The position numbers and the translations under genes are program-made. DNA of 64,000 nucleotides from DATIXJ01 sp963714795 (lineage in GTDB: Bacteria; Bacteroidota; Ignavibacteria; UBA10030; SZUA-254): NCBI GenBank assembly GCA_963714795.1, contig CAVQPS010000006.1:1-64000 (forward strand). The letters run 5' to 3'. Positions within the stretch are counted from its first letter, which is position 1. Each line of letters opens with the position of its first letter. The notes below the pieces were generated by a model. The model saw only the letters and a program-made list of their open reading frames with translations. It was not told the DNA's origin and made no database searches. Shown piece after piece: positions 1 through 9,001 of the stretch.

Positions 1-33
1 TTCTGCCGCTCATTTCCCGTATATTGAAGCAGT

Positions 34-663
34 ATGAAAGATCCTCTTGTCATCGGCATTGCGGGTGGAACGGGTTCGGGCAAAACGACCGTCACGCAAA
101 AGATATTGTCTCATTTCGAACAGGATCAGGTCGTTGTTCTCCGCCATGATTATTACTACCGTGATATTAAGACCTTTCACGATACTCCGATCGAGCAGAT
201 TAATTTCGACCATCCGAACGCTCTCGAAACTTCACTCCTCATCGAGCACCTTGGTCAATTGAAAAAAGGCAAACCGATCCGTCAGCCGATGTATGATTAC
301 ACTAGCTATCGCCGTTTGCCGGAATTCGTTCTTGTTGAACCGCGCGGTGTTATTATCGTCGAGGGGATTTTGATCTTTGTGGAAAAAAAGTTGCGTGAAT
401 TGATGGACATCAAATTGTTCGTCGATACCGATGCCGACGAACGGCTCTTGCGCCGGCTGAAGCGTGATTTGCTCGAACGTAACCGTTCCATCGAATCGGT
501 CATGCAGCAATACATTTCGACGGTAAAACCGATGCATCTCGAATTTGTCGAGCCGAGTAAACGCTGGGCAAACATCATTATTCCGATGGGCGGCGAAAAT
601 ACCGTTGCCGTCGATATGGTCGTAACGAAAATTCAGGAACTTCTCCGTGTATCTTCCCTCTGA
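34..663 (+). CDS. udk: Uridine kinase
   Basis: A 209-residue P-loop kinase that phosphorylates uridine (and usually cytidine) to the monophosphate in cytosolic pyrimidine salvage. The Walker A loop GGTGSGKT lies at residues 11-18. It is followed by the DYYYRD nucleoside-binding segment near residue 36 and a QPMYDYTSYRR stretch near residue 88, both typical of the Udk/PRK family. The length matches bacterial Udk (about 205-215). The ATG at 34 puts the P-loop at the usual distance from the N-terminus. A TATATT-like -10 lies just upstream, but its -35 would fall at or beyond the window edge. The next gene begins about 110 bases downstream behind its own promoter, so this looks monocistronic or the end of an operon. 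Confidence 0.93.
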   Translation: MKDPLVIGIAGGTGSGKTTVTQKILSHFEQDQVVVLRHDYYYRDIKTFHDTPIEQINFDHPNALETSLLIEHLGQLKKGKPIRQPMYDYTSYRRLPEFVLVEPRGVIIVEGILIFVEKKLRELMDIKLFVDTDADERLLRRLKRDLLERNRSIESVMQQYISTVKPMHLEFVEPSKRWANIIIPMGGENTVAVDMVVTKIQELLRVSSL

Positions 664-716
664 TAACCGAATTTCCATCGAAAACGTGAGTACTCTTTGA
701 TGTGCCTCTCTAAAAG

Positions 717-745
717 TTGATTATCCCGTGCAGAATGCGTATATT
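717..745 (+). promoter_or_regulatory. Sigma-70-like promoter for the M16 protease operon
   Basis: TTGATT at 717-722 and TATATT at 740-745 are separated by 17 bases. Transcription would start near 752 and leave a short leader before the M16 gene. Judged by eye only; the same architecture recurs elsewhere in the window. Confidence 0.5.
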
Positions 746-774
746 TTTTACTGAAAGAATTTTCTTTGAGAAGA

Positions 775-2097
775 ATGCATAAAATCTTGCCGGGTACTGC
801 AGTACATTCACAATTTTCGGTCCAGTCTGAATACAAAAAGACACGGCTTCCGAACGGAATCCGCATCGTAACGGAATCGCTTCCGCATGTGCGTTCCATT
901 TCCGTCGGAGCATGGATTGATGTCGGCTCGCGGGATGAAAATGAGAGTAACAACGGCATCTCTCATTTTATCGAACATATGGTTTTCAAGGGAACCGAGA
1001 AATTTTCTTCCCAGCAGATTGCCCGCAGCATCGAATCGGTCGGCGGTTACTTGAATGCCTTCACGACAAAAGAACACACCTGTTATTATGCCCGCATTCT
1101 CGACGATCATATCGAAAAAGCGCTTGAAGTTCTTTCTGAACTGGTTCAGCATCCGGAATTCGATCCGAAAGAAATCGAAAAAGAACGCGGCGTCATCCTG
1201 GAAGAACTGAAAAATATTGAAGACGATCCGGATGATCTTATTCACGATTATCTCGACGCCAATGTGTATTATAAACATCCTCTCGGTTTCCCGATTATCG
1301 GCAAAGAGAAAAATATAAGCAGTTTCAGCCGGAAGCAATTGCAATCCTACATCGAACAACATTATATCCCGCAACGAATTGTCGTGGCTGCCGCCGGCAA
1401 TGTGAATCATGATGCGTTTGTCGAACTCGTTCAGAAATATTTTTCTCTCCGTGACCGGAAAAAATCTTCAGGCGAACGGTCTCTGGTTTCAAACCGTGTC
1501 AATGCAAAAAAATTCACTTATGAAAAACCGATTACACAGGCGCATATCTGTTTGGGAACGATCGGTTACAGTGTCCAAAGCAATCATCGGTATCCTTTGC
1601 TGGTTTTGAATTCGCTTCTCGGCGAAGGAATGAGCTCGCGGTTGTTTCAGAATATCCGCGAACGGTACGGATTTGCCTACAGTGTCTTTTCATTCGCCAA
1701 TCTTCTCAGCGATACCGGCAGTTTCGGTATGTACATCGGAACCGATAATAAGCATATCGATAAATCGTTGTCATTGATGTATCGCGAATTGGAAAAGCTT
1801 CGTGAAAAACCAATCGGAGCCGCGGAACTGAAACGCACGAAAGCGCAATTGAAAGGAACGACAATGCTGAGTCTCGAAAGCATGTCGAACCGGATGATGC
1901 GTCTTGGAAGCGGCGAGCTCTATTTCGGACAGTATCTTTCTCTCGATGAAATTTTGCGTTCCATCGATGAAGTTCAGATCGATGATGTTTCCAACGTTGC
2001 ACATAAATTATTAAATCCTGAAAAATTTTCCACCGTGATTTTTACTGCGCAGAAAGATCAATCGACAAGCATGTCTGCGCAATTGGCAAGAGCATAA
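775..2097 (+). CDS. M16 family zinc protease (processing-peptidase-like)
   Basis: A soluble zinc endopeptidase of the M16B group, related to mitochondrial processing peptidase and B. subtilis MlpA/YmxG. The inverted zinc motif HFIEH lies about 64-68 residues from the ATG. The distal glutamate needed as third ligand sits in the EERGVILEEL-type helix about 75 residues later. A second M16 domain with the R/Y signature (SSRLFQNIRERYGFAYSV) follows. No signal peptide is seen, so it is probably cytoplasmic. I use ATG 775; an in-frame TTG at 766 would add three residues and cannot be excluded. The stop lies one base before the ATG of the aminotransferase, so the two are probably translationally coupled. 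The physiological substrate is unknown. Confidence 0.88.
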   Translation: MHKILPGTAVHSQFSVQSEYKKTRLPNGIRIVTESLPHVRSISVGAWIDVGSRDENESNNGISHFIEHMVFKGTEKFSSQQIARSIESVGGYLNAFTTKEHTCYYARILDDHIEKALEVLSELVQHPEFDPKEIEKERGVILEELKNIEDDPDDLIHDYLDANVYYKHPLGFPIIGKEKNISSFSRKQLQSYIEQHYIPQRIVVAAAGNVNHDAFVELVQKYFSLRDRKKSSGERSLVSNRVNAKKFTYEKPITQAHICLGTIGYSVQSNHRYPLLVLNSLLGEGMSSRLFQNIRERYGFAYSVFSFANLLSDTGSFGMYIGTDNKHIDKSLSLMYRELEKLREKPIGAAELKRTKAQLKGTTMLSLESMSNRMMRLGSGELYFGQYLSLDEILRSIDEVQIDDVSNVAHKLLNPEKFSTVIFTAQKDQSTSMSAQLARA

Positions 2098-2098
2098 T

Positions 2099-3547
2099 AT
2101 GATAACCCTGCAATCCCTCAATAAGAATTTATTAACGGCGGAATATGCCGTGCGCGGACCGATCGTCAATCGCGCGCAACAGCTTGAAGAAAACGGAAGA
2201 AAAATTATTTACTGCAATATCGGAAATCCGCAGGCGCTGAAGCAGAAGCCGCTTTCGTATCTCCGGCAGACGTTGAGTCTTCTCGAAAATCCTGCGCTTC
2301 TCCAAAATCCGGAAGTTCTCAAGAGCTATCCGAAGGATATCGTCCAACGCGTTCAAACAATTTTGAAGAAACATTCTCCGGGAACAGGCGCCTATTCGCA
2401 AAGCGCAGGCATTCCGTTCATCCGGCAGGCGGTTGCCGATTTTATTCACAAGCGCGACGGCATTCCGTCAACGCGCGATTCGGTTATTCTGACCGATGGC
2501 GCGAGCAAAGGCGTTCAAAATGCCATTCTTGCGTTATTGAAAAATCAGAATGACGCCATCATGATTCCGATTCCGCAATATCCGTTGTACAGCGCGACGA
2601 TCACGCTGTACGGCGGTAAACAGATCGGATATTATATTGATGAACAAAATTCCTGGCAACTGAATGAATCGATTCTGACGGAAAGTATTCAAAAGGGAAT
2701 TCATGACGGTATAAATCCTGTGGCCATAGCCGTTATCAATCCGGGAAATCCGACCGGCGCAGTGCTCTCGTACGAAAGTATTAAAATGATCGTCGGTTTT
2801 GCACGCCGCCATCGTCTCTCGATTTTTGCCGATGAAGTCTATCAGGAAAATATTTACCATCCTTCTGCGAAGTTTTATTCCTTCGCAAAAGTGATGCACG
2901 ATGTAGGCGAGAAAGAAGTTTCGCTTTTCAGCTTTCATTCGATCTCGAAAGGATTTCTCGGCGAATGCGGTCACCGCGGCGGTTATGTGGAATTCCGGAA
3001 CATCCCGAACGATGTTCTCGCCGAACTTGTGAAACAACAGTCGATCTCTCTTTGCGCGAATCTTCCGGGTCAGTTTACAACATATCTTATGGTCTCGCCG
3101 CCGCAACCCGGTGATGAAAGTTATGAAACGTATGTCAGGGAACGGAATGCAATTTTGGATGCGCTAAAAACCAAAGCCGAATTGCTTGGAAGAGAAGTGA
3201 ATAAAATTGAAGGAATGTCACTTGTTGTACCGCAAGGTGCGATGTATGCATTTGTGAAATTCGAACTTCCGCCCGAACCGGAAAGCGTCTTTTCTTCGAT
3301 GTCATCTGCCGAACGACTGGCGCACGAAATGAAGCGAGATGAAGATTACTGCATGACCATGCTCGAACAAACCGGCATCTGTGTCGTTCCCGGTTCCGGA
3401 TTCGGACAGCTTCCCGGAACGTTGCATTTTCGTACGACATTCCTTCCGCCGATCGATGAGATCGAGGAATTGGTTCGAACGTTGAAGAAGTTTCATCAGA
3501 ATTATTGCAAGCAGTTGGAAGAATCGTATCATCTTCTGCAGGCGTAA
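2099..3547 (+). CDS. Class I aminotransferase, alanine-aminotransferase-like
   Basis: A 482-residue PLP enzyme of fold type I. It resembles the eukaryote-type alanine aminotransferase subgroup, which interconverts alanine plus 2-oxoglutarate with pyruvate plus glutamate. Signs of this subgroup are the N-terminal YAVRGPIV segment (about residues 17-24), the IGNPQ motif, NPGNPTGAVLS for cofactor and substrate contacts, and FSFHSISKGFLGECGHRGGY containing the PLP lysine at residue 284. The length (480-500) also fits ALT better than the shorter AspC-type enzymes. It directly follows the M16 gene and precedes nuoG by 42 bases, so co-transcription with both is plausible. Substrate assignment rests on family resemblance only. 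Confidence 0.85.
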   Translation: MITLQSLNKNLLTAEYAVRGPIVNRAQQLEENGRKIIYCNIGNPQALKQKPLSYLRQTLSLLENPALLQNPEVLKSYPKDIVQRVQTILKKHSPGTGAYSQSAGIPFIRQAVADFIHKRDGIPSTRDSVILTDGASKGVQNAILALLKNQNDAIMIPIPQYPLYSATITLYGGKQIGYYIDEQNSWQLNESILTESIQKGIHDGINPVAIAVINPGNPTGAVLSYESIKMIVGFARRHRLSIFADEVYQENIYHPSAKFYSFAKVMHDVGEKEVSLFSFHSISKGFLGECGHRGGYVEFRNIPNDVLAELVKQQSISLCANLPGQFTTYLMVSPPQPGDESYETYVRERNAILDALKTKAELLGREVNKIEGMSLVVPQGAMYAFVKFELPPEPESVFSSMSSAERLAHEMKRDEDYCMTMLEQTGICVVPGSGFGQLPGTLHFRTTFLPPIDEIEELVRTLKKFHQNYCKQLEESYHLLQA

Positions 3548-3589
3548 TTGATAAACAACAAATTCATGAATTGAAACAGAACAGATCGA

Positions 3590-5261
3590 ATGGCAAAAAT
3601 TACAATTGACGGTAAGCAATACGAAGTCGATAATAAACTGACGATCATTCAGGCGGCGCTGGAACAGGGAATTCAGATTCCTCATTTCTGCTGGCATCCG
3701 AAATTAAGTATCGCGGGCAATTGCCGCATGTGTCTCGTGGAAGTTGAGAAAATGCCGAAGCTTGCGATCGCCTGTCAGACGCAAGTTGCCGATGGCATGG
3801 TGGTGAAAACCGATTCCGATAAAGTCATCAATGCCCAGCAGGCGGTGATGGAGTTTCTTCTCATCAATCATCCGCTCGATTGCCCGATTTGCGATGAAGC
3901 GGGTGAGTGTAAACTTCAGGATTATGCATACAAATACAGCGAAGGGGTCAGCCGCTTTGAATTTGAAAAAGTTCGCAAACCGAAACGTGTCGAACTCGGT
4001 CCGCGCGTTATGCTCGATACCGAACGGTGCATTATGTGCTCCCGCTGTATCCGTTTCTGTGATGAGATTGCAAAGAAACCGCAGTTGACATTTACCAATC
4101 GTGGCGATCATGTCGAGTTGACCACATTTCCCGAAGAAAAATTGGACAATCCGTATTCGATGAACACGATCGATATCTGTCCGGTCGGTGCTTTGACCAG
4201 CCGAGATTTCCGTTTTAAAGCTCGCGTGTGGGAATTATCGTCGACCGATACGATTTGTACCGGCTGTTCCCGCGGATGCAATACGAAAATGTGGGTGCGC
4301 AACAACGAAATTCTCCGGCTGACGCCGCGATTTAATCCCGATGTGAACGATTACTGGATGTGCGATAACGGTCGATTGAATACATTCAAATTTGTAAATG
4401 CAGATACGCGCATCAAAGCGCCAATGATCCGGAAAGACGGAACACTTGTCGAAGTTGCATGGGATGAAGCGATTGCCAAAGTTGCTTACGAAATGAAATC
4501 ATTCAAGAAACAGGAAATTGCCGCCATCGGCTCGCCGTTCGCCACCAACGAAGATAATTATCTTCTTGTAAAAATGATGAGTCTCCTCGGCGTGAAACGG
4601 ATGGATCTGATGCCGCATATCGTGAACGGCGATCAGGACGATATTTTAATCCGTGCCGATAAATCACCGAACGCGACTGGTGCAAAGGAAGTCGGTGTGC
4701 AACCGGAAACGGCTTCATCCGGATTTCAATCGATCATCAACGATATCCGTAACGGCGTGATCAAAGCATTATATGTTCTTGATGACGATATTGCCGCCGA
4801 TCCGTCGGTTGCCGAAGTATTATCTAAACTGGATCTTCTTGATCGTGCATGCTTCGAATGAAAATGCGACGACAAAACTTGCTGATATCATTCTTTCCAG
4901 CGCAACCTATGCTGAAAAGAATGGAACGATGACGAATTTTGAAGGAAAAGTTCAACGCATCCGTGCCGCCGTTGCCACGATCGAGCAGGATCGCTCGCTC
5001 GACGGATTTTCGATGAGCCGTCTCGACAAATTCGGCGCTCACAACGATCGCTGGACCAAAGGTCCGCGCCGCGATGCTCGCGCCTCATGGCGGATTCTTC
5101 TCGCTATTGCCAGTGTGATGGGAGCAAAATGGAAATATGCAGCCGAGACCGATGTCTTTACCGATATTGCCGCTTCCGTTCCGTCGTTCAAAGGAATGAG
5201 TTATTTGCGCCTCGGTTTTCGCGGTATGAAGTTCACCAAACAAGAAAAAGTAACAGCGTAA
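3590..5261 (+). CDS. nuoG: NADH-quinone oxidoreductase subunit G, with one-base frameshift
   Basis: The iron-sulfur subunit of the peripheral arm of respiratory complex I. C34/C45/C48/C62 bind the 2Fe-2S cluster, H94/C98/C101/C107 the His-ligated 4Fe-4S cluster, C147/C150/C153 plus C197 another 4Fe-4S. C223/C226/C230/C258 resemble the N7 cluster site of the molybdopterin-oxidoreductase-like domain. As read, the frame terminates at 4859-4861. The conserved continuation (IVHASNENATTKLADI, then NFEGKVQR) lies in the +1 frame from 4842. Dropping one base at about 4835-4841 (for example from the CTTCTTG run) gives an intact 556-residue protein ending at 5261. The conserved +1-frame residues start before the premature stop, which argues against programmed shifting at that stop. 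nuoH and nuoI follow directly. Confidence 0.9.
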
Positions 5262-5267
5262 ATTATT

Positions 5268-6281
5268 ATGGAAATTCTGATTACCGTCATAAAAATTGCC
5301 GTCGTGATGGGCGTGATGCTTGGCGCCGTCGCATATATCGTGCTCGTCGAGCGGAAAGTTGCCGCAGCGATTCAAAACCGCATCGGACCGAACCGCGTCG
5401 GCTGGCAGGGATTGCTTCAGCCGTTAGCCGATGTGCTGAAACTTGTCATGAAGGAAGATATCGTTCCGGCTAAAGCAAATAAGTTCATTCATGACCTTGC
5501 GCCGATCATTTCGATCACTGTCGCGCTCACGACATTTGCTGTCGTTCCGTTCGGCAATCATATCAATCTGTTTGGTCACGATATCAAATTGCAAATAGCC
5601 GACGTTAATATCGGCGTTCTGTATATTCTTGCGCTCACATCGCTTGGCGTGTACGGCGTGACGTTGAGCGGTTGGTCGTCGAACAATAAATATTCCTTGC
5701 TCGGCGGCATGCGTTCTTCCGCGCAAATGATCAGTTATGAATTATCGATGGGTGTTTCGGTCATCGGCGTTGTGATGATTGCCGGAAGTCTCCAGCTTGA
5801 TAAGGTCGTTGAAGCGCAGGCGGGCTGGCACTGGAATATTTTTCTCCAGCCGATCGGATTTATCACGTTTCTCGTCGCATCGTTTGCAGAAACGAACCGT
5901 TTGCCGTTCGATCTTCCGGAAGCTGAGCCGGAACTGGTCGCGGGTTATCATACCGAATACAGCGGTTTGAAATTCGGATTATTTTATTTGACGGAATATG
6001 CCGCGATGCTGACGTCGAGCGCGATCATTACGACATTGTATTTAGGCGGATGGCAACTGCCGTTCGTGCATTCGTTTGGTCTGTCCGATTTCTCGGTTGC
6101 CATTCTGCAAGTGCTTGCATTTTGTGTGAAGGTAATTGCGCTGGTACTTTTCTTTATCGTGATACGCTGGACGATTCCGCGGTTCCGTTACGATCAGCTC
6201 ATGAATATCGGCTGGAAAGTGATGCTGCCGCTCGCAATTCTTAATCTACTGCTCACCGGTGTTGGAATGTTGATTTTCTAA
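5268..6281 (+). CDS. nuoH: NADH-quinone oxidoreductase subunit H
   Basis: A 337-residue integral membrane subunit of complex I that helps form the quinone-binding chamber at the junction of the membrane and peripheral arms. About eight hydrophobic helices are visible. Family signatures are present: VERKVAAAIQNRIGPNRVGW near residue 27 and the acidic loop ASFAETNRLPFDLPEAEPEL followed by VAGYHTEYSG near residue 210, which lines the quinone channel. Length is standard for NuoH. Only six bases separate it from the nuoG stop and ten from nuoI, so the three are one transcriptional unit. Confidence 0.96.
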   Translation: MEILITVIKIAVVMGVMLGAVAYIVLVERKVAAAIQNRIGPNRVGWQGLLQPLADVLKLVMKEDIVPAKANKFIHDLAPIISITVALTTFAVVPFGNHINLFGHDIKLQIADVNIGVLYILALTSLGVYGVTLSGWSSNNKYSLLGGMRSSAQMISYELSMGVSVIGVVMIAGSLQLDKVVEAQAGWHWNIFLQPIGFITFLVASFAETNRLPFDLPEAEPELVAGYHTEYSGLKFGLFYLTEYAAMLTSSAIITTLYLGGWQLPFVHSFGLSDFSVAILQVLAFCVKVIALVLFFIVIRWTIPRFRYDQLMNIGWKVMLPLAILNLLLTGVGMLIF

Positions 6282-6291
6282 AAGGATACGT

Positions 6292-6816
6292 ATGCCGACC
6301 GAAACACGAGTTGACTATAACACAAAGAAACCGATCATTCACCGGAAAGATCTTTCGTGGTGGGATCAGACCTACATCCCGCAGATTTTAAAAGGGATGA
6401 AGATCACCATCTCGCAGATGTTCCGGCCGAAATTCACGCGCCAGTATCCGGAAGAAAAATGGAATCCATCCGCCGCGTTTCGTGGACGTCCGGTGCTTGT
6501 GGAAGAAAATAACGTTGAGCGTTGTGTTGCATGCGGCTTATGCGCGCGTGTTTGTCCGGCGCTAGCGATAGAAGTACAGGGTTCGGAAAGCGAGTATTGG
6601 AAGGAACGCTATCCCATTAAGTTCGAGATCAACATGCTGCGCTGTATCTTCTGCGGTTTCTGCGAAGAAGTGTGTCCCGAAGAAGCGATCGTGATGAGCA
6701 AAGAATATGAGCTTACTTTCACGCGACCGCAGGATGCTATTTTCGGGAAGGACAAGCTTCTCGTTCCCGCCGACAAACTCAAAGACCGGCTGGATTACTT
6801 GCGACAGAACCGGTAA
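6292..6816 (+). CDS. nuoI: NADH-quinone oxidoreductase subunit I
   Basis: A 174-residue ferredoxin-like subunit carrying the two 4Fe-4S clusters (N6a/N6b) that pass electrons toward the quinone site. Two CxxCxxCxxxCP motifs are clear: CVACGLCARVCP near residue 81 and CIFCGFCEEVCP near residue 121. The N-terminal segment WWDQTYIPQILKGMKIT matches the amphipathic helix that docks on the membrane arm. It closes a G-H-I module: no nuoJ, K, L, M or N follows, and a convergent small gene begins 42 bases downstream. The remaining complex I genes must lie elsewhere in the genome, if they are present. Confidence 0.95.
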   Translation: MPTETRVDYNTKKPIIHRKDLSWWDQTYIPQILKGMKITISQMFRPKFTRQYPEEKWNPSAAFRGRPVLVEENNVERCVACGLCARVCPALAIEVQGSESEYWKERYPIKFEINMLRCIFCGFCEEVCPEEAIVMSKEYELTFTRPQDAIFGKDKLLVPADKLKDRLDYLRQNR

Positions 6817-6857
6817 AAAGAACCTGAGTTTCAGCAATCACAATCAAGATCATTCTA

Positions 6858-7247
6858 CTAATGGGCATGTTTAATTATTGCTAAAATCATCAGGGCAAGA
6901 AATGAAAATGCAAAATAGGAAAAAAGGGTGACTTTACCCTTCCGGACTATTTCTTCATCATACCTCAAACTAATAATATCTTCTTTTTTAAAAATCATTC
7001 CTATTATTAAATATCCTGGTGAGAAGTAGAATACGCCAGCTTCAAGGTATTGCTGCCATTTTGGATCAGATAATCTCCCCGGAAGTAAATCTAAGGTATC
7101 AAAGAAAATAAAAATGGATGATAAATTCATAAAAACCAGAAATAAAAAGACAAGAATAGATTGTTCATAAGCTATGAGTTTTGTGTGTTTTCCTTCTTTA
7201 TAGTAATCATAAAAAAGAAATAAAATAAAGGAAATTACTTTTCGCAT
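6858..7247 (-). CDS. Small integral membrane protein of unknown function
   Basis: A 129-residue protein that I do not recognise. Three hydrophobic stretches are visible (about residues 28-50, 70-88 and 106-125) separated by short polar loops. It could be a three-helix membrane protein with a cytoplasmic N-terminus rich in K/Y. Base composition is clearly more AT-rich than in the neighbouring nuo and M16 genes, which suggests recent acquisition or relaxed selection. Its ATG lies two bases after the stop of the 47-residue ORF, so the two are probably co-transcribed. No function is proposed. Confidence 0.55.
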   Translation of the reverse strand: MRKVISFILFLFYDYYKEGKHTKLIAYEQSILVFLFLVFMNLSSIFIFFDTLDLLPGRLSDPKWQQYLEAGVFYFSPGYLIIGMIFKKEDIISLRYDEEIVRKGKVTLFSYFAFSFLALMILAIIKHAH

Positions 7248-7249
7248 AA

Positions 7250-7393
7250 TTATCTTAAACTAAAATAGTGATGCCAATATTTATTATCGAGGGCAGAATC
7301 TAGGTTAATCTGAATCGCCTGTTCAGTTACAACACTGTCCGCATTATACTTAGAATTATCAATATCTGCAATACAAGTGCGGCTCACTTCCAT
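7250..7393 (-). CDS. 47-residue ORF, probable gene remnant or small protein
   Basis: An ATG at 7391-7393 opens 47 codons ending in TAA at 7250-7252, two bases before the start of the downstream membrane protein. The peptide is mostly polar and acidic (MEVSRTCIADIDNSKYN..., ending YWHHYFSLR) with no signal or membrane segment. It could be a real small protein. It could also be the 3' end of a larger gene whose 5' part was lost when the inverted repeat immediately upstream (7402-7487) arrived: the ATG lies only eight bases from the repeat edge. No homolog is recognised. Confidence 0.35.
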   Translation of the reverse strand: MEVSRTCIADIDNSKYNADSVVTEQAIQINLDSALDNKYWHHYFSLR

Positions 7394-7401
7394 AATGACT
7401 A

Positions 7402-7487
7402 TGTCATTCCCGAATGCTTCAATCGGGAATCCAGAAAATTGGCCAACCCGAGCACTGGACTCCCGATAAAAACGTTCGGGAGTGACA
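7402..7487. repeat. Nested inverted repeat (REP/MITE-like)
   Basis: Two 33-base arms, 7402-7434 and 7455-7487, are imperfect inverted copies of each other (27 of 33 positions match). Each arm is itself a hairpin with a CCCGA/TCGGG core. The arms differ at paired positions: ATTCCCGA/TCGGGAAT in one, ACTCCCGA/TCGGGAGT in the other, which is a compensatory change that keeps the stem. A further imperfect hairpin (CTTTGCTGAAGG at 7519-7530 with CCTTCGCAAGG at 7534-7544) follows toward the M16 gene. The design resembles dispersed REP/BIME-type elements. Copy number elsewhere cannot be seen here. Confidence 0.7.
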
Positions 7488-7558
7488 GTCGGGGTTTTTT
7501 TGGAGTGGTGTCAGGTTGCTTTGCTGAAGGCATCCTTCGCAAGGTTAAGTGATCTTTC

Positions 7559-7587
7559 TTGAGTCTCATAAAGATTTTACCTATCTT
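7559..7587 (+). promoter_or_regulatory. Sigma-70-like promoter for the M16 pair
   Basis: TTGAGT at 7559-7564 and TATCTT at 7582-7587 with a 17-base spacer. Transcription would start near 7594, giving a leader of about 38 bases before the ATG at 7632. Confidence 0.5.
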
Positions 7588-7631
7588 TTTCAATAGAACA
7601 AATCATTCCAAATCTGATTCCGGAGATCGGT

Positions 7632-8999
7632 ATGTCTCGTAAGATTCTTTTCATTGCGGCACTGTTTTGTTTGTTGTCGTCGTTTATCGTTGCACAGCAA
7701 ATCAATATCAAATATCAACGCTTCCAATTGAAAAACGGACTGGATGTCGTGTTGCATGAAGACCATTCCGTGCCGGTGGTGTCGGTCAATGTTTGGTATC
7801 ATGTCGGGTCGGGAATGGAAAAGCCGGGTCATACCGGATTCGCCCATCTGTTCGAACATATCATGTTCGAAGGTTCGGCACATGTGCCGCAGGGAAAATT
7901 CAGTGAATGGCTCGAATCTGCCGGTGCCGATAACAACGGCATGACGACAACATTCCGGACAACCTATTGGGAAAACGTTCCGAGCAATGCGCTCGAGCTT
8001 GCGTTGTTCCTTGAAGCCGACCGGATGGGACATCTTCTCGACGTCATGACGCCGGCGCGTGTCGATCAGCAACGCGATGTTGTGAAAAACGAACGCCGTC
8101 AATCGTACGAAAACGAACCGTACGGCATGGCATCGATCACCATCGATGAAAATTTATATCCGCCGAATCATCCGTTTCACTGGCCCACTATCGGATCGAT
8201 GGAAGATCTCACCGCCGCAAGTTATCAGGACGTCGTCGATTTCTTCAACATGTATTACCGTCCGAACAATGCAAGTCTCGTCATCGCCGGTGATATCGAT
8301 CCGGTGAAGGCAAAGGAACTGGTGATGAAATGGTTTGACGATATTCCCGCAGGCAAACCGCTTCCGCCGCTGAGCGGTCCGCCGGCATATCTCACCGAAT
8401 CAAAAAAATTAGTCATGGAAGATAATGTCGAACTTCCGCGTTTGTACATGAACTGGCTCACTCCGGCAGTTTTTTCACCCGGCGATGCGGAGCTTGACAT
8501 CGTCGCCAACATACTCGCCGGCGGGAAAAATTCCCGTCTTTATAAACGACTCGTGTACGACATGCAGATTGCTCAGGATGTTGCCGCTGAAGAAGCATCG
8601 AGCCCGCTGGTTTCGACATTCGGCATCGCGGCAACTGCCCGTGCCGGTCATACGCTTGCCGAGATTGAAAAAGTGATCTGGGAAGAAATCGACAAATTGA
8701 AAACCGAACCGCCGACCGAGCGTGAAGTGCAGCGTGCAGTCAATGAATTTGAATCGAGTTTCCTCGACCGGCTCGAGCTTGTCGGCGGTTTCGACGGTAA
8801 AGCCCATCTTCTCAATAATTATCTGGTCCTGACCGGCAATCCGGATTATTTCAATGAAGATCTTTCACGATACAAAGCATTATCACCGGAAGATATTCAG
8901 ACAGCGGCACAAACATATTTGAAAGAAAATGCCAACGTGGAGTTGAGCATTGTTCCGCACGGGAAACAGGAATTAGCCGTGCCGGAGAAAGGAAAATAA
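7632..8999 (+). CDS. Secreted M16 zinc protease, catalytic partner
   Basis: A 455-residue M16 protease with an N-terminal signal peptide (hydrophobic residues 5-20, probable cleavage near FIVAQQ). It therefore acts in the periplasm or at the outer membrane. The zinc motif HLFEH lies at residues 72-76, and the distal glutamate is in the VKNERRQSYENEPYG region about 75 residues later. A second M16 domain follows. The next gene encodes a similarly exported M16 protein that lacks the zinc motif and starts two bases after this stop. The pair resembles the catalytic/non-catalytic heterodimers known for periplasmic M16B proteases and mitochondrial processing peptidase. Substrate unknown. Confidence 0.9.
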   Translation: MSRKILFIAALFCLLSSFIVAQQINIKYQRFQLKNGLDVVLHEDHSVPVVSVNVWYHVGSGMEKPGHTGFAHLFEHIMFEGSAHVPQGKFSEWLESAGADNNGMTTTFRTTYWENVPSNALELALFLEADRMGHLLDVMTPARVDQQRDVVKNERRQSYENEPYGMASITIDENLYPPNHPFHWPTIGSMEDLTAASYQDVVDFFNMYYRPNNASLVIAGDIDPVKAKELVMKWFDDIPAGKPLPPLSGPPAYLTESKKLVMEDNVELPRLYMNWLTPAVFSPGDAELDIVANILAGGKNSRLYKRLVYDMQIAQDVAAEEASSPLVSTFGIAATARAGHTLAEIEKVIWEEIDKLKTEPPTEREVQRAVNEFESSFLDRLELVGGFDGKAHLLNNYLVLTGNPDYFNEDLSRYKALSPEDIQTAAQTYLKENANVELSIVPHGKQELAVPEKGK

Positions 9000-9001
9000 T
9001 T

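Noticed and set aside
4835..4861. Programmed +1 frameshifting in nuoG, similar to the RF2 mechanism.
   Set aside because: The conserved +1-frame residues begin six codons before the TGA, so a shift at the stop would not yield the family sequence; no Shine-Dalgarno-like stimulator is placed suitably.
7399..7593. A 64-codon minus-strand open frame through the inverted repeat.
   Set aside because: It is a translation of the repeat arms and the third hairpin; no ribosome site and no sensible domain.
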